Below are positions 26,520 through 35,325 of a stretch of DNA of 40,792 bases, one piece after another. Numbering within the stretch: the stretch's first letter is position 1; each line of letters opens with the position of its first letter. The stretch comes from Phycisphaerales bacterium (lineage in GTDB: Bacteria > Planctomycetota > Phycisphaerae > Phycisphaerales > UBA1924). Where the stretch lies: assembly GCA_014379385.1 (NCBI GenBank), contig JACMLW010000030.1:1-40792 (forward strand). The letters run 5' to 3'. The notes beneath the pieces are model-generated. The model was not told the origin of the DNA. It made no database searches and saw only the letters and a list, made by a program, of their open reading frames with translations. Made by a program: the position numbers and the translations under genes.

Positions 26520-27832
26520 GCGCCGGCCTCCCCGCATCCACCGGCATGTTGCCCGGCGGTCAGCCCCCGGCTTCAAGCCGCGATGACCTTCGTCGCCGCC
26601 GCAACCGTCGCCTCAAGAATCAGGTGTTCCTGGTGGTCTGCATCGGCGCCACGTCGATCTCGGTCGCGGTGCTCCTCCTCCTGCTCGGCTCGATCGTGGT
26701 CCAGGGCGCAAAGTACCTGGACCTCGACCTGCTCAGGAACTTCGCCTCGCGCAAGCCCGATGAAGCCGGGATCAAGGCCGCCCTGTGGGGTTCGATCTGG
26801 CTCTGCGGTATCTGCCTGGTGGTCGCCGTACCGCTGGGCATCTGCACCGCGATCTTCCTTGAGGAGTACAAACCCCGCGGCAACACCGGCAAGCGGATGT
26901 ACGGCTTCATCCAGCTCAACATCTCCAACCTCGCGGGCGTGCCCTCGATCGTCTACGGCATCCTCGGCCTCACGGTTTTCGTCCGCATGTTCGGCCTGTT
27001 TGGAAGCCCCAACTTATCCGTGTACGACGAGATGTACCGGCTGCGCCTGGCCGACGGCCGCACCGTGCTCGCCGAGATCGTGGATATCGAGGCCGACCCT
27101 GTGGAGGCCGAGTCGCCGGTCGAAGGCACGCTCAGCATCCCCCGCGCGGAGATTGTCGAATCCGACCGCTTCTATGCCCGGCGCCACACCTTCGAACTGC
27201 GCGATGGCCGCACCATCACGGGTGATTTGAGCGAGTTCACGACCGAGACGATCACGATTGAAGTCACCCCTGAGTTGACCGAGCAGTTCGCGCCGGCCGA
27301 CGTCGCCGGATACCGCACGAAGAACGTCATCGAGCACGGCGAGCCCGAGTCGTTCTTCTACCTCCGCCTCCCTCTCAGCGGCAGCGTTCTGGCGGGCGGG
27401 CTCACCCTCTCACTGGTCATCCTGCCCATCCTCATCATCGCTTCGCGCGAGGCACTCCGAGCGGTACCCCCCTCGCTCCGCGAGGGCGCCTTCGCACTCG
27501 GCTCCACCCGCTGGCAGATGATCTGGAGGATGATCCTCCCCGCCTCGGTCCCCGGCATCATGACGGGCACCATCTTGGCCATCAGCCGTGCCATCGGCGA
27601 GGCAGCTCCGCTGCTGGTCATCGGAGGCATCCTCTTTATCATGTTCACTCCCCGCAACATGATGGATGACTTCGCCGCCCTCCCACTCCAGATCTACAAC
27701 TGGGCCAGCCGCCCGCAGGCCGAGTTCCACAAGGTCGCGGCCTCCGGCATCATCGTTCTCCTGGGTGTGCTCTTAGTGTTCAACGCCATCGCGATCGTCG
27801 TCCGCCAGAAGTTCCAGCGACCACTCCAATAG
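26516..27832 (+). CDS. pstA: Phosphate ABC transporter permease PstA with a large extra domain
   Basis: A 438-residue permease, well above the roughly 280-300 residues usual for PstA. Membrane segments (about 36-64, 88-116, 137-160, 290-310, 345-375, 408-430) and the EAA loop ([23 protein letters not shown], about 320-342) are normal. Between the third and fourth segments sits an insertion of about 118 residues (163-280). It is predicted to be beta-rich, with two similar hairpins: [17 protein letters not shown] (176-192) and [16 protein letters not shown] (226-241). Start GTG 26516 overlaps the pstC stop; GGGAGG lies 7 bases upstream. The insert's side of the membrane depends on the exact segment count; I favour the periplasmic side, facing PstS. 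Confidence 0.92.
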   Translation: MSAGLPASTGMLPGGQPPASSRDDLRRRRNRRLKNQVFLVVCIGATSISVAVLLLLLGSIVVQGAKYLDLDLLRNFASRKPDEAGIKAALWGSIWLCGICLVVAVPLGICTAIFLEEYKPRGNTGKRMYGFIQLNISNLAGVPSIVYGILGLTVFVRMFGLFGSPNLSVYDEMYRLRLADGRTVLAEIVDIEADPVEAESPVEGTLSIPRAEIVESDRFYARRHTFELRDGRTITGDLSEFTTETITIEVTPELTEQFAPADVAGYRTKNVIEHGEPESFFYLRLPLSGSVLAGGLTLSLVILPILIIASREALRAVPPSLREGAFALGSTRWQMIWRMILPASVPGIMTGTILAISRAIGEAAPLLVIGGILFIMFTPRNMMDDFAALPLQIYNWASRPQAEFHKVAASGIIVLLGVLLVFNAIAIVVRQKFQRPLQ

Positions 27833-27836
27833 ATCC

Positions 27837-27854
27837 ACCGATAGCCTGATCGGT
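27837..27854 (+). repeat. Small hairpin between pstA and pstB
   Basis: ACCGAT (27837-27842) pairs perfectly with ATCGGT (27849-27854) around a 6-nt loop, 4 bases after the pstA stop. No T tract follows. It might modulate pstB translation or mRNA processing; it may also be chance. Confidence 0.4.
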
Positions 27855-27875
27855 CAAAACTTGATCGTTCCACCC

Positions 27876-28814
27876 ATGCCCTCATCGAAGCACCAGCCCG
27901 GCGCTCCCCATCACCCCCAGCACCCGGTGTCGGTCCACCCCGGCCACGAGGCTCCCCCCTCGCCTCCCCACGCCGTCGCGCCCGTTGTCGAGCAGCGGAG
28001 TTCCCCTCTCGGACACATCGCCGAGCGTGCCGCGGCCGCACGAACAGACAACTCGATGGCGAAAGCCGCTCTGACGGTGCGCGACTTCAACTGCTGGTAC
28101 AGCGCGTTCCAGGCCCTCCACGGGGTCAGCCTCGATGTCCCGCACAACCGCGTGACGGCGCTCATAGGCCCCAGCGGGTGCGGCAAGAGCACGTTCCTCC
28201 GCTGGATGAACCGGATGAACGACATGATCCCCGGCGCCCGCTGCGAGGGGGTGATGGACCTCCACGGGCTCGACCTGCTCGATCCGCGCCTGGACGCGGT
28301 CGACCTGCGGCGGCGCGTCGGCATGGTATTCCAGAAGCCCAATCCCTTCCCCAAGAGCATCTACGACAACGTCGCGTTCGGGCCGCGCCTGCACCGCAGG
28401 ATGTCGCGGGCCGACATGGACGGAGTGGTTGAACTGAGCCTCCGACGGGCGGCGCTGTGGGATGAAGTGAAGGACCGGCTGAACAAGTCGGCGCTCGGAC
28501 TGTCGGGCGGCCAGCAGCAGCGTCTGTGCATCGCCCGCGCCGTGGCGGTTGACCCCGAAGTGGTGCTGATGGACGAACCGGCGTCGGCCCTCGATCCACG
28601 CAGCACCGCCCGTATCGAGGATCTGATCCGGGAACTGCGCGAGAAGTACACGATCATTATCGTGACCCACAACATGCAGCAGGCCGCGCGGGTCTCGGAC
28701 ATCACCGCTTTCTTCTTCGAAGGCCGACTGATCGAGACAGGCCCCACCGCGGGCATCTTCATGAATCCGCGCCAGAAGCAGACCGAGGACTACGTGACCG
28801 GCCGCTTCGGATGA
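27876..28814 (+). CDS. pstB: Phosphate ABC transporter ATP-binding protein
   Basis: The ATPase subunit of the phosphate importer. Walker [10 protein letters not shown] (98-106), Q-loop in [10 protein letters not shown] (150-159), signature LSGGQQQR (209-216), Walker B VVLMDE (229-234) and the switch His in IVTHNMQQ are all intact. From ATG 27876 the protein has 312 residues, about 60 more than usual; the extra N-terminus is rich in His and Pro ([12 protein letters not shown]). ATG 28056 ([11 protein letters not shown]) would give a standard-length protein. Neither start has a clear Shine-Dalgarno, so the long form is uncertain. No phoU follows. Confidence 0.94.
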   Translation: MPSSKHQPGAPHHPQHPVSVHPGHEAPPSPPHAVAPVVEQRSSPLGHIAERAAAARTDNSMAKAALTVRDFNCWYSAFQALHGVSLDVPHNRVTALIGPSGCGKSTFLRWMNRMNDMIPGARCEGVMDLHGLDLLDPRLDAVDLRRRVGMVFQKPNPFPKSIYDNVAFGPRLHRRMSRADMDGVVELSLRRAALWDEVKDRLNKSALGLSGGQQQRLCIARAVAVDPEVVLMDEPASALDPRSTARIEDLIRELREKYTIIIVTHNMQQAARVSDITAFFFEGRLIETGPTAGIFMNPRQKQTEDYVTGRFG

Positions 28815-29019
28815 GCTCGAAGCGAGGTTTGTTGCCGGTGCCACCTTGTTATCGGCGGGCCCGCACACTTTGCGCACCTTTGCGCCACGCTTGACGCGCT
28901 GCGCGATTAAGCCGCCCCTCCATCCTGTCGATGTTTGGCTTGCCAGCACTGCCCGCCGGCCGGCGCCGTCATCGCCGCCTCGGGCAACCGCTCGGTTCAC
29001 CCGGCGCGAGAGGATAGAG
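28815..29019 (+). promoter_or_regulatory. Leader region of the HTH-receiver regulator gene
   Basis: This gap after pstB holds no gene. A tandem 10-bp repeat CTTTGCGCAC/CTTTGCGCCA (28868-28887) is followed closely by TTGACG (28891-28896), which lacks a good -10. It could be a binding site near a weak promoter. The ribosome site GAGAGG lies 6 bases before the next start. Confidence 0.3.
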
Positions 29020-29601
29020 ATGCTCCCATTCGACAAGGATGTCCTGACGACCGGCGAGGTTGCCAAGATCTGCAACGTGGCGCCCCGCACGGTCTCCAAG
29101 TGGTTCGATTCAGGCCAACTCAAGGGGTACCGGATCCCGGGGTCAAAGGACCGCCGCATTCCCGTTTCCCAGCTCCTCCGCTTCATGAAGGAGCACGGCA
29201 TCCCCTTTGACGGGGTCGCCGGCGGCAAGACCCGCGTGCTCATCGTGGACGACGAGCGCGAGGTTGTGGACGTCTTGCAGAAGGTGCTCACCCAGCAGGC
29301 CAACTACGAGGTCCGCACCGCCACCAGCGGGTTCGAGGCCGGCCTCGAGTGCGACCGCTTCAAGCCGCATGTCATGCTGCTTGATGTCCACCTCAACGGG
29401 GGCGACTCGCGCGGCCTGGCCAACCTCATCCGCACCGACGATGACCTTCAGCTCACCCGCGTCATCGCCATGAGCGGCAAGATGACCGACGGCCAGCTCC
29501 AGGGCCTCCGCACCATCGGCTTCGACGGCTTCCTCAAGAAGCCCTTCCAGGTGCGCCAGGTCGTCGAGGCCATCGAGCACTCCACCTCGCTCGTTCACTG
29601 A
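29020..29601 (+). CDS. Response regulator with N-terminal excisionase/MerR-like DNA-binding domain
   Basis: A 193-residue protein. Residues 8-55 form a small winged helix-turn-helix of the excisionase/MerR type (LTTGEVAKICNVAPRTVSKW, then GYRIPGSKDRRIP). Residues 71-190 are a receiver domain with all key residues: acidic pair D77/D78, phospho-acceptor D122 in VMLLDVHL, Ser in AMSGKM (about 152) and K174 in FLKKPF. The usual order in response regulators is receiver first, so this one is inverted. The start at ATG 29020 has GAGAGG 6 bases upstream. No histidine kinase is adjacent. Its place directly behind pstSCAB, where phoU or phoBR might be expected, hints at a role in phosphate control, but this is only inference. 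Confidence 0.9.
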   Translation: MLPFDKDVLTTGEVAKICNVAPRTVSKWFDSGQLKGYRIPGSKDRRIPVSQLLRFMKEHGIPFDGVAGGKTRVLIVDDEREVVDVLQKVLTQQANYEVRTATSGFEAGLECDRFKPHVMLLDVHLNGGDSRGLANLIRTDDDLQLTRVIAMSGKMTDGQLQGLRTIGFDGFLKKPFQVRQVVEAIEHSTSLVH

Positions 29602-29654
29602 TCAGCGCCGCGCGCCGCCCGCCACGGGTCGGCGACACCTGAATGAACATAACG

Positions 29655-29690
29655 GGGCCCGCGAGCATGGACGCTTGCGGGCCCTTGTTT
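29655..29690 (+). terminator. Rho-independent terminator after the HTH-receiver gene
   Basis: GGGCCCGC-G-AGC (29655-29666) pairs with GCT-T-GCGGGCCC (29673-29684) around ATGGAC, followed by TTGTTT (29685-29690). A strong 11-bp stem with a single mismatch, 53 bp after the stop. From here to 29826 nothing gene-like is seen. Confidence 0.85.
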
Positions 29691-29826
29691 ACTGGCCGGG
29701 GAACAAGCGCACAGCGCAAGACTCAATGGCCCGATTGAGAACCGGATACTGGGGCGAGAGCAGAACACTCGAGCGGCGGTCTCCGAACTTGTGCTCTGCA
29801 CACTTTGCTTTGCGTTCCGTTGCTGC

Positions 29827-31728
29827 TCAGCACCCGCCGGCCAAGGCGGCGAACCACGCGTTGAGGAACGCCGTGATGTCCGACGAGGTCGTGTACCCGC
29901 TCGCGTTGAAGTCGGCGTAGAGGGTGCCGTTGGCCAGATCGGCGAACCACGCGCTCAGGAACGAGGTGATGTCGGCGCTGGTCACGGCGCCGCTGCCGTT
30001 GAAGTCCGCCGCGCAGGGGATCAGGATCGTCTCATAGTCCATGCGGACCGGGGCGCTCATCCCGAACTGCTGCCACAGGTCGTAGGCGACCTGCCCCTTG
30101 TTGTTGGTCGTGTTCGCATCACGCAGGAACGTGATGTACTCCTTGCTCGTCGTCTGGTGGTAGGTGCAGACCACCGCCGATCTCGACCCCGCGGGGATCG
30201 CGAACTCGGTGTCGTCCCAGTATTGGCCGTCTGCATAGGTATACCCCACCGGGGCCGCCTGCACCGCCGCGAAGCCGGCGTGCGTGAAACCCATGGGCGG
30301 GATGCGGTTGTCGAACTCGATGACGTTATTCACGGCGAAGTGGAAGGACTCGCCCTCGGGAATCCCGGTCAGGGCCGAGACCGCGGCGTCAACGCCCATC
30401 TTCGCCTCATAGACCTTGGTGTCGGCGGCGTTCAGGGTCGCGGTGGCAGGGTCGTACGCACCGCGCTCAGCGATAATGTCGCCGTTGCCATTGAGGAACT
30501 GCACGTTCACCCACATGCGCCGGCCCTCGTGGTAACCGGTAGGGAGCTTGTGTCCGGTGAAGTTCACAATGCGCACGTTGAGCGTGCCGCCGCTGCGGGT
30601 CACCTCGAGGTCGCCGGCGAGATTGAGCATCTGCTCGTTGCGGGCGAGAGCATCGGTCACAGACTGGTCGCTCAGCCCCGTCTCGGCGTCCGGGTAGAGC
30701 GCCCGTACCGCCCTGAGCACCCATGAGTTGGCGCCGTTGAAGTTATGCACGGGGATGTCGTTCCGCTCGGGCGGCCCGAGGAACGGGACGCACGCGGTGC
30801 CCGACGTCGTGGGCATGTGGCAGTCCTGGCATGAACTGACCGACTCGCCGCGATTGCCGCCGAAACGCCCATCAAGATCAACCGGACCGTCGGCAAAGAG
30901 CGACGCCGACCACTCGCTGTACGTCCGCTCCACGGGGAACTGGTCGTACTTGTCCTGCGTTGGGTGCGGCGCATCAAGATCGCCCAGCGCGTACGTGCCG
31001 TTGGGCTGGCGCACGTACATCGGGTTGCTCACGTCGTGGCAGGTGGCGCACATGCGTGACTCGCTGTGCAGGGGCGAGTACAGCCACTGGTGCCAGAAGA
31101 AGCCGCCCGGCCAATCGGCGTCGAGGTCCAGCGGCCCGCGCCGTCGGTCCAGCGGGTCCAGCACGTAGTTCGCGGTGTGCGGGTTGATCGGCACGCCGTT
31201 GGATCCGACCTCCAGGTCGGCGAGGACTTGCTGATCTTCAGCCGGGCTGACGCCCTCGACATACACCGGATCAACCATGCGGTGGCAGACCGAGCACGAG
31301 ACGCCCTCAAAGTCAGCGCCCGCGAGCATCGAGCCGTCGGTGGGCGTGCTTCGTCCCTCGATCCAGCCTCCAGGCGTGTGGCACCGGAGACAGAGGTCGC
31401 CGGCAAATGCGGCGTCCTGATTCGCGATGGTGAGGCACGCGTGGAAAATAGGATCTCGCGCCGACTGCGCCATCATGCTGGCGTGCCAGCGGTTATAGGG
31501 GAGCGAAGCGACGCCCTGGTCGTTTCCGTGGCAGACCGCGCAGTTATCGGTCACGGGCTGGAGTGGGTCGGTGAGCGAGAGCGGCTGCGATCCCTGGAGG
31601 AAAAAATCGGTAAGCGTGGACGGCACGGGATCGAGCGCGACGGCCGCGCCGACGCCAAGGCATCCGGCCCCGACTCCCAGGCCAACGATCCACAACAGTT
31701 CTTTCCCGCTACGTACACCGCTCGGCAT
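29827..31728 (-). CDS. Exported pentahaem cytochrome c with C-terminal dockerin-like repeats
   Basis: A 633-residue protein from ATG 31728 (an ATG 16 codons upstream is also open). N-terminal signal/anchor segment (about 10-32). Five CxxCH haem c sites are visible: CAVCH (63), CLRCH (113), CSVCH (145), CATCH (227) and CQDCH (300), with many extra His that could be distal ligands. The middle (about 365-560) is beta-rich. The C-terminus has two Asp-rich EF-hand/dockerin-like units, ADFNGSGAVTSADITSFL and ADFNASGYTTSSDITAFL, each followed by an AWF motif, and ends in GGC. This tail is a typical feature of exported Phycisphaerae proteins and may mark export or attachment. The redox partner is unknown; the haem domain resembles cytochrome c554-like multihaem proteins only in a general way. 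Confidence 0.88.
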   Translation of the reverse strand: MPSGVRSGKELLWIVGLGVGAGCLGVGAAVALDPVPSTLTDFFLQGSQPLSLTDPLQPVTDNCAVCHGNDQGVASLPYNRWHASMMAQSARDPIFHACLTIANQDAAFAGDLCLRCHTPGGWIEGRSTPTDGSMLAGADFEGVSCSVCHRMVDPVYVEGVSPAEDQQVLADLEVGSNGVPINPHTANYVLDPLDRRRGPLDLDADWPGGFFWHQWLYSPLHSESRMCATCHDVSNPMYVRQPNGTYALGDLDAPHPTQDKYDQFPVERTYSEWSASLFADGPVDLDGRFGGNRGESVSSCQDCHMPTTSGTACVPFLGPPERNDIPVHNFNGANSWVLRAVRALYPDAETGLSDQSVTDALARNEQMLNLAGDLEVTRSGGTLNVRIVNFTGHKLPTGYHEGRRMWVNVQFLNGNGDIIAERGAYDPATATLNAADTKVYEAKMGVDAAVSALTGIPEGESFHFAVNNVIEFDNRIPPMGFTHAGFAAVQAAPVGYTYADGQYWDDTEFAIPAGSRSAVVCTYHQTTSKEYITFLRDANTTNNKGQVAYDLWQQFGMSAPVRMDYETILIPCAADFNGSGAVTSADITSFLSAWFADLANGTLYADFNASGYTTSSDITAFLNAWFAALAGGC

Positions 31729-31966
31729 CGCTGGTCTCTCGCGGCGAGGGAGCCACGCCGCCGGAAGTGCGGGCATGACTCACGAACGCTCAGTGACAAA
31801 GTTATTTGCCCCGGTAGCCGAGGCGTGCCCACGAACCGTTTCGCGACTGATCGCCGCGACTCGATACGTCCCGATTCGCACTGTCTATCGGCTCGGATGC
31901 ACCCCGGCTCAGGCCGAAGGCACGGGGCCTCCGCCGGATTCAAGGGGTGTATCGACCGAGAATATT

Positions 31967-32923
31967 TCATCCATCGGGTGACGCCAGATCAAGCGGCGGT
32001 ACCCGGTCAATCATGCCGAGTTTGTAGGCCGCCTCGAACAACCGCACCATGGCTTCTCGGCCCGGCTGGCCGGCATCAATCGTCAGGTCGTTGACGTACA
32101 TATCGATGTAGGCGTCCGTCTGTTCGCGGGAAAGTTCCGGCGCGAACCGCATGGCGTAGTCGGTGGAGCGTTGTCGATGACCAAGGGCGTACCGGATCGA
32201 GTGGTCGAGAGTCCTCACCACGTCCGCTAGCGAGCCGGGGCCGAAGCGCTCATCGAGGTCGCGACGGACGGCATTGGCGCCCAGCGGGAGCGGGAAAGCA
32301 GTCTCGTCGAGCCACCACTTGCCGACATCGATGAGTTGCCGGAGCCCAAGGTCCGCGAACGTGAGCTGCGACTGATGGATGAGCAGCCCGGCCTCCACTT
32401 CGCGAGATGCCACCATGCCCAGGATGCGATCAAACGGCGCCTCGACCGTGTTGAGTTCGCCGGGCCTCGCGCCGGTGCTCAGGCAGAGCAGCAGGAAGGC
32501 GGTCGTGTCCCTTCCCGGCACGGCGATGCGCGCCGGCGCGCCCGTGCCTCGCGTCAGGCCCTGCACGTCGCGGAGCAGCGAATCGTCGCGCACCACGATC
32601 TTGGGGCCATACCCATACCCGACCGAGCCTCCGAAGCTCGTCATCCGGTACTTCGCGGCGATGCGCGGGTAGGTGTTCACCGAGATCGCGGTGATGTCGA
32701 GGTCGCCCTGCTCGATCGCGCGCCGGTTGAGCACCTGGATATCGGCGGGCAAGGCCGCGTAGCGAAACCGGCCCGTGTCGATCGCGGGCGACTCGACCAC
32801 GCGCGAGTGATCGGCGGGGTCAACCATACCGGTCACCGGCCACCACATGAACACGTCATCGGGATCGGGAGAGTGCCCCAGCGTGAGCACCGGGCGGTTA
32901 GATGTCGCGGATGCGATCGTCAT
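31967..32923 (-). CDS. mqnD: 1,4-dihydroxy-6-naphthoate synthase (futalosine menaquinone pathway)
   Basis: A 318-residue protein of the MqnA/MqnD periplasmic-binding-protein-like fold. Motifs fitting MqnD are LGHSPDPDDVFMWW near the N-terminus, the LPADIQVLNRRAIEQGDLDITAIS block (about 58-81) and SVGYGYGPKIVVR (about 99-111). MqnD converts cyclic dehypoxanthinyl futalosine to 1,4-dihydroxy-6-naphthoate in the cytoplasm. No other mqn gene is in the window. The 238-bp space between this gene's stop and the cytochrome start holds nothing I can identify. MqnA is the main alternative; the DIQ-LNR motif favours MqnD. Confidence 0.88.
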   Translation of the reverse strand: MTIASATSNRPVLTLGHSPDPDDVFMWWPVTGMVDPADHSRVVESPAIDTGRFRYAALPADIQVLNRRAIEQGDLDITAISVNTYPRIAAKYRMTSFGGSVGYGYGPKIVVRDDSLLRDVQGLTRGTGAPARIAVPGRDTTAFLLLCLSTGARPGELNTVEAPFDRILGMVASREVEAGLLIHQSQLTFADLGLRQLIDVGKWWLDETAFPLPLGANAVRRDLDERFGPGSLADVVRTLDHSIRYALGHRQRSTDYAMRFAPELSREQTDAYIDMYVNDLTIDAGQPGREAMVRLFEAAYKLGMIDRVPPLDLASPDG

Positions 32924-32990
32924 GCTCGTGCATCTGTTTGCGGCCGATTGCCGTGGACTCTCCGATCTCGCGCCCCCATAGTCTTCAACA

Positions 32991-33583
32991 ATGCGGGTCT
33001 ACACCGTAGGGCACTCGACGCGCACCGCGGACACGCTGACCGCCATGCTCGCCTGCTTCAAGGTCGAGCACCTGGTTGACGTCCGCACGTTCCCTCGCTC
33101 CGGCACCAACCCGCAGTTCAACATCGAAGGCTTTCCGGCGATCCTCGCCGCGGCCGGGATCGGCTACACACATATGGCCGGCCTCGGTGGCCGTCGCAGG
33201 CGTGCCAAGGCGGCGGCGATTGACATCCCCAAGGCGGCCGAGGCCAACGCCAGTTGGCAGGCCTCAGGGTTCCGCAACTACGCCGATTATGCGCACACGC
33301 CTGAGTTCGCGGGGCGCTCGCCGAACTTATCTCACTCGCGGGGCGCCGCACCTGCGCCATCATGTGCGCAGAGGCCGTCTGGTGGCGGTGCCACCGCCGC
33401 ATCATCACCGACTACCTGCTCGCTCGCGGCATCGAGGCCCGTCACATTATGGCCCCAGGACGCGACGAGGCAGCGAAGCTCACACCTTTCGCCGTGGTGC
33501 GTGATGACAACCACATTGACTACCCACGGCAGCAGGATCTGCCGTCGGAGCCGCCGCCCGGTTCACTGTTCGATGTCACCTGA
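32991..33583 (+). pseudogene. DUF488 family protein gene with a one-base frameshift
   Basis: The first part reads MRVYTVGHSTRTADTLTAML and continues to YADYAHTPEFAG, the normal start of DUF488 proteins. The expected continuation (ALAELISLAGRRTCAIMCAEA, then VWWRCHRRIITDYLLARGIE) is present but one frame over, ending at the TGA at 33583. Adding one G to the GGGG run at 33311-33314 would restore a continuous reading frame of about 197 codons. All conserved blocks, including the CAEA...CHRR region, are intact on both sides of the break, so the lesion is recent or is a base-calling error in a homopolymer. As given, translation would drift into an Arg/Ser-rich tail to 33674. Start ATG 32991 lies 67 bp from the divergent mqnD start. 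Confidence 0.85.
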
Positions 33584-33612
33584 GAAAGTCAGCGCCCACG
33601 GGCTCTCGGTCG

Positions 33613-35169
33613 CTACCGACCATTCCTTGTCACGGCGTCGGCCGCGGCGAGGGCTCGCTTTCCGTTCGTGGTGACCGGGCGAGGTGCCTCGGAACTCGCG
33701 CCATTGGTGCCTGGACCGTCCCCCTCGAAAATCTGCAGCTGCGTGCCAGTGACTTCCGTCGTCACCGGGTGCTCCACGTCGAGCCGGTAGTCGCCGCTGT
33801 AGCACGCGGTGCAGTAATCCGCCGGGCGCTGGTGCATGCAGGCGAGCGTGCCCTCGAGCGTGAGGTAATGCAGCGAGTCCACCCCGAGGTAGTCGCGCAC
33901 CTGTTCGATGCTCCTGCCGTGCGCGATGAGCTGCTCGCGCGACGCGAAATCAACCCCGAAATAGCACGGGTGCCGGATGGGCGGGCAACTAATCCGCAGA
34001 TGGATCTCCTTGGCGCCCGCCTGGCGGATCTGCTCCACCTTCACCCGGGTCGTCGTGCCGCGGACGATTGAATCGTCCACCACGATGAGCCGCTTGCCCG
34101 CGACGATCTCACGCACCACGTTGAGCTTGAGCCTGACCGCGGCGTTCCGCTCGGCCTGCGTGGGCTTGATGAAGGTGCGACCCACGTAGCGGTTCGGCAC
34201 GATGGCCTCGCGATACGGGATGCCGCTGGCCTGCGCGTACCCGACCGCTGCCGAGCGCCCCGAATCCGGCATGGGGACAACGTAGTCGGCGCCGACCGGC
34301 ATCTCGAGCGCCAACCGTGCACCCATCGACTCGCGCGCAATCTGCACGTTCTGTCCAAAGACGTTGCTCGACGGATTGGCAAAGTACACGTGCTCGAAGA
34401 TGCACTGCGCCAATCGCGGCGAAGGATTCGCGAACCGGCGCGATTCCACCCCCGCGTCCGAGATCCGCACGATCTCTCCCGGCTCGACCTCGCGCACCAG
34501 CCTTGCACCCACCACGTCAAGAGCCACCGTCTCGCTCGCCAGCACGTGCCGCCCGTCAGGGAGCACGCCGAGAACCAGCGGGCGCCACCCCCAGGGGTCG
34601 CGCGCCGCCTCGATCCGGTCGGCGTAGAGGAAAACCAAGCTAAACGCCCCCTGAAGGTGCCGGAGCGTCGCCGCCAGCGGATCGACCGTGCCCTGCTGCT
34701 CGGGCGATGCCAGCAAGTGGATGACCGCCTCGGTGTCGGCGGTCGTATGGAAGATGTGGCCCGCCGCCTCGAACCTGTGCCGCAGCGCCGCCGCGTTGAT
34801 CAGATTCCCGTTATGGGCCACCGCCACCTGGCCGGCAATATACGACTCGATCAGCGGCTGCGCATTGCAAGCGAGCGAGCCGCCCGCGGTTGAATATCGG
34901 GTATGGCCGATCGCCCCCCGTCCCCCGTTACGCTCGAGCTGCGCCAGGTTGTCCGGCGTGAACACCTCGGATACCAGCCCCATCCCGGTCACGCCGCTGA
35001 GGTATCGCCCGTTTGAGACCGCGATCCCCGCCGATTCCTGACCACGGTGCTGCTGGGCATACAAGCCCAGGTAGGCCAGCTGAGCGGGGGTGGGCCCGCC
35101 CCACACCCCGAAGACCCCGCATTTCTCTTTCTTCTCGTACTCCGCCGGTGGGCCGTCCGCGGCGCTCAT
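33613..35169 (-). CDS. purF: Amidophosphoribosyltransferase
   Basis: First committed enzyme of purine synthesis, glutamine + PRPP to phosphoribosylamine. From ATG 35169 the catalytic nucleophile is C17 in EKKEKCGVFGV, so a 16-residue propeptide would be removed, as in the Bacillus-type enzyme; ATG 35223 would make it 34 residues. The glutaminase domain (RGQESAGIAV, GHTRYST, AHNGNL) fills about the first 230 residues. The PRPP loop reads LIVVDDSIVRGTT. Cysteines in AQCIFEHV, RISCPPIR and DYCTACYS match the four [4Fe-4S] ligands of the Bacillus enzyme. The last about 55 residues are a low-complexity tail. It is divergent from the DUF2238 gene and converges on the DUF488 gene 29 bp away. Confidence 0.96.
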   Translation of the reverse strand: MSAADGPPAEYEKKEKCGVFGVWGGPTPAQLAYLGLYAQQHRGQESAGIAVSNGRYLSGVTGMGLVSEVFTPDNLAQLERNGGRGAIGHTRYSTAGGSLACNAQPLIESYIAGQVAVAHNGNLINAAALRHRFEAAGHIFHTTADTEAVIHLLASPEQQGTVDPLAATLRHLQGAFSLVFLYADRIEAARDPWGWRPLVLGVLPDGRHVLASETVALDVVGARLVREVEPGEIVRISDAGVESRRFANPSPRLAQCIFEHVYFANPSSNVFGQNVQIARESMGARLALEMPVGADYVVPMPDSGRSAAVGYAQASGIPYREAIVPNRYVGRTFIKPTQAERNAAVRLKLNVVREIVAGKRLIVVDDSIVRGTTTRVKVEQIRQAGAKEIHLRISCPPIRHPCYFGVDFASREQLIAHGRSIEQVRDYLGVDSLHYLTLEGTLACMHQRPADYCTACYSGDYRLDVEHPVTTEVTGTQLQIFEGDGPGTNGASSEAPRPVTTNGKRALAAADAVTRNGR

Positions 35170-35325
35170 CGCGCGTGCCGAGCGGTCATGGCTCAGGACC
35201 GGTAGCGAGAAGTGGTTGGGCATGTGCAAGCATGGTAGGAGCCCTTCGACGCCGCGCCGTCCTGCGGACGTACCGCCGCCGGCGCGCCGGCAAGCCAATC
35301 ACCCCAAAGCCGGTAAGCTCTCGCC

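Noticed and set aside
27882-29303. Long open frame on the minus strand (473 codons) across pstB and the HTH-receiver gene
   Set aside because: Antisense to two clear genes with no family resemblance; composition typical of a shadow frame.
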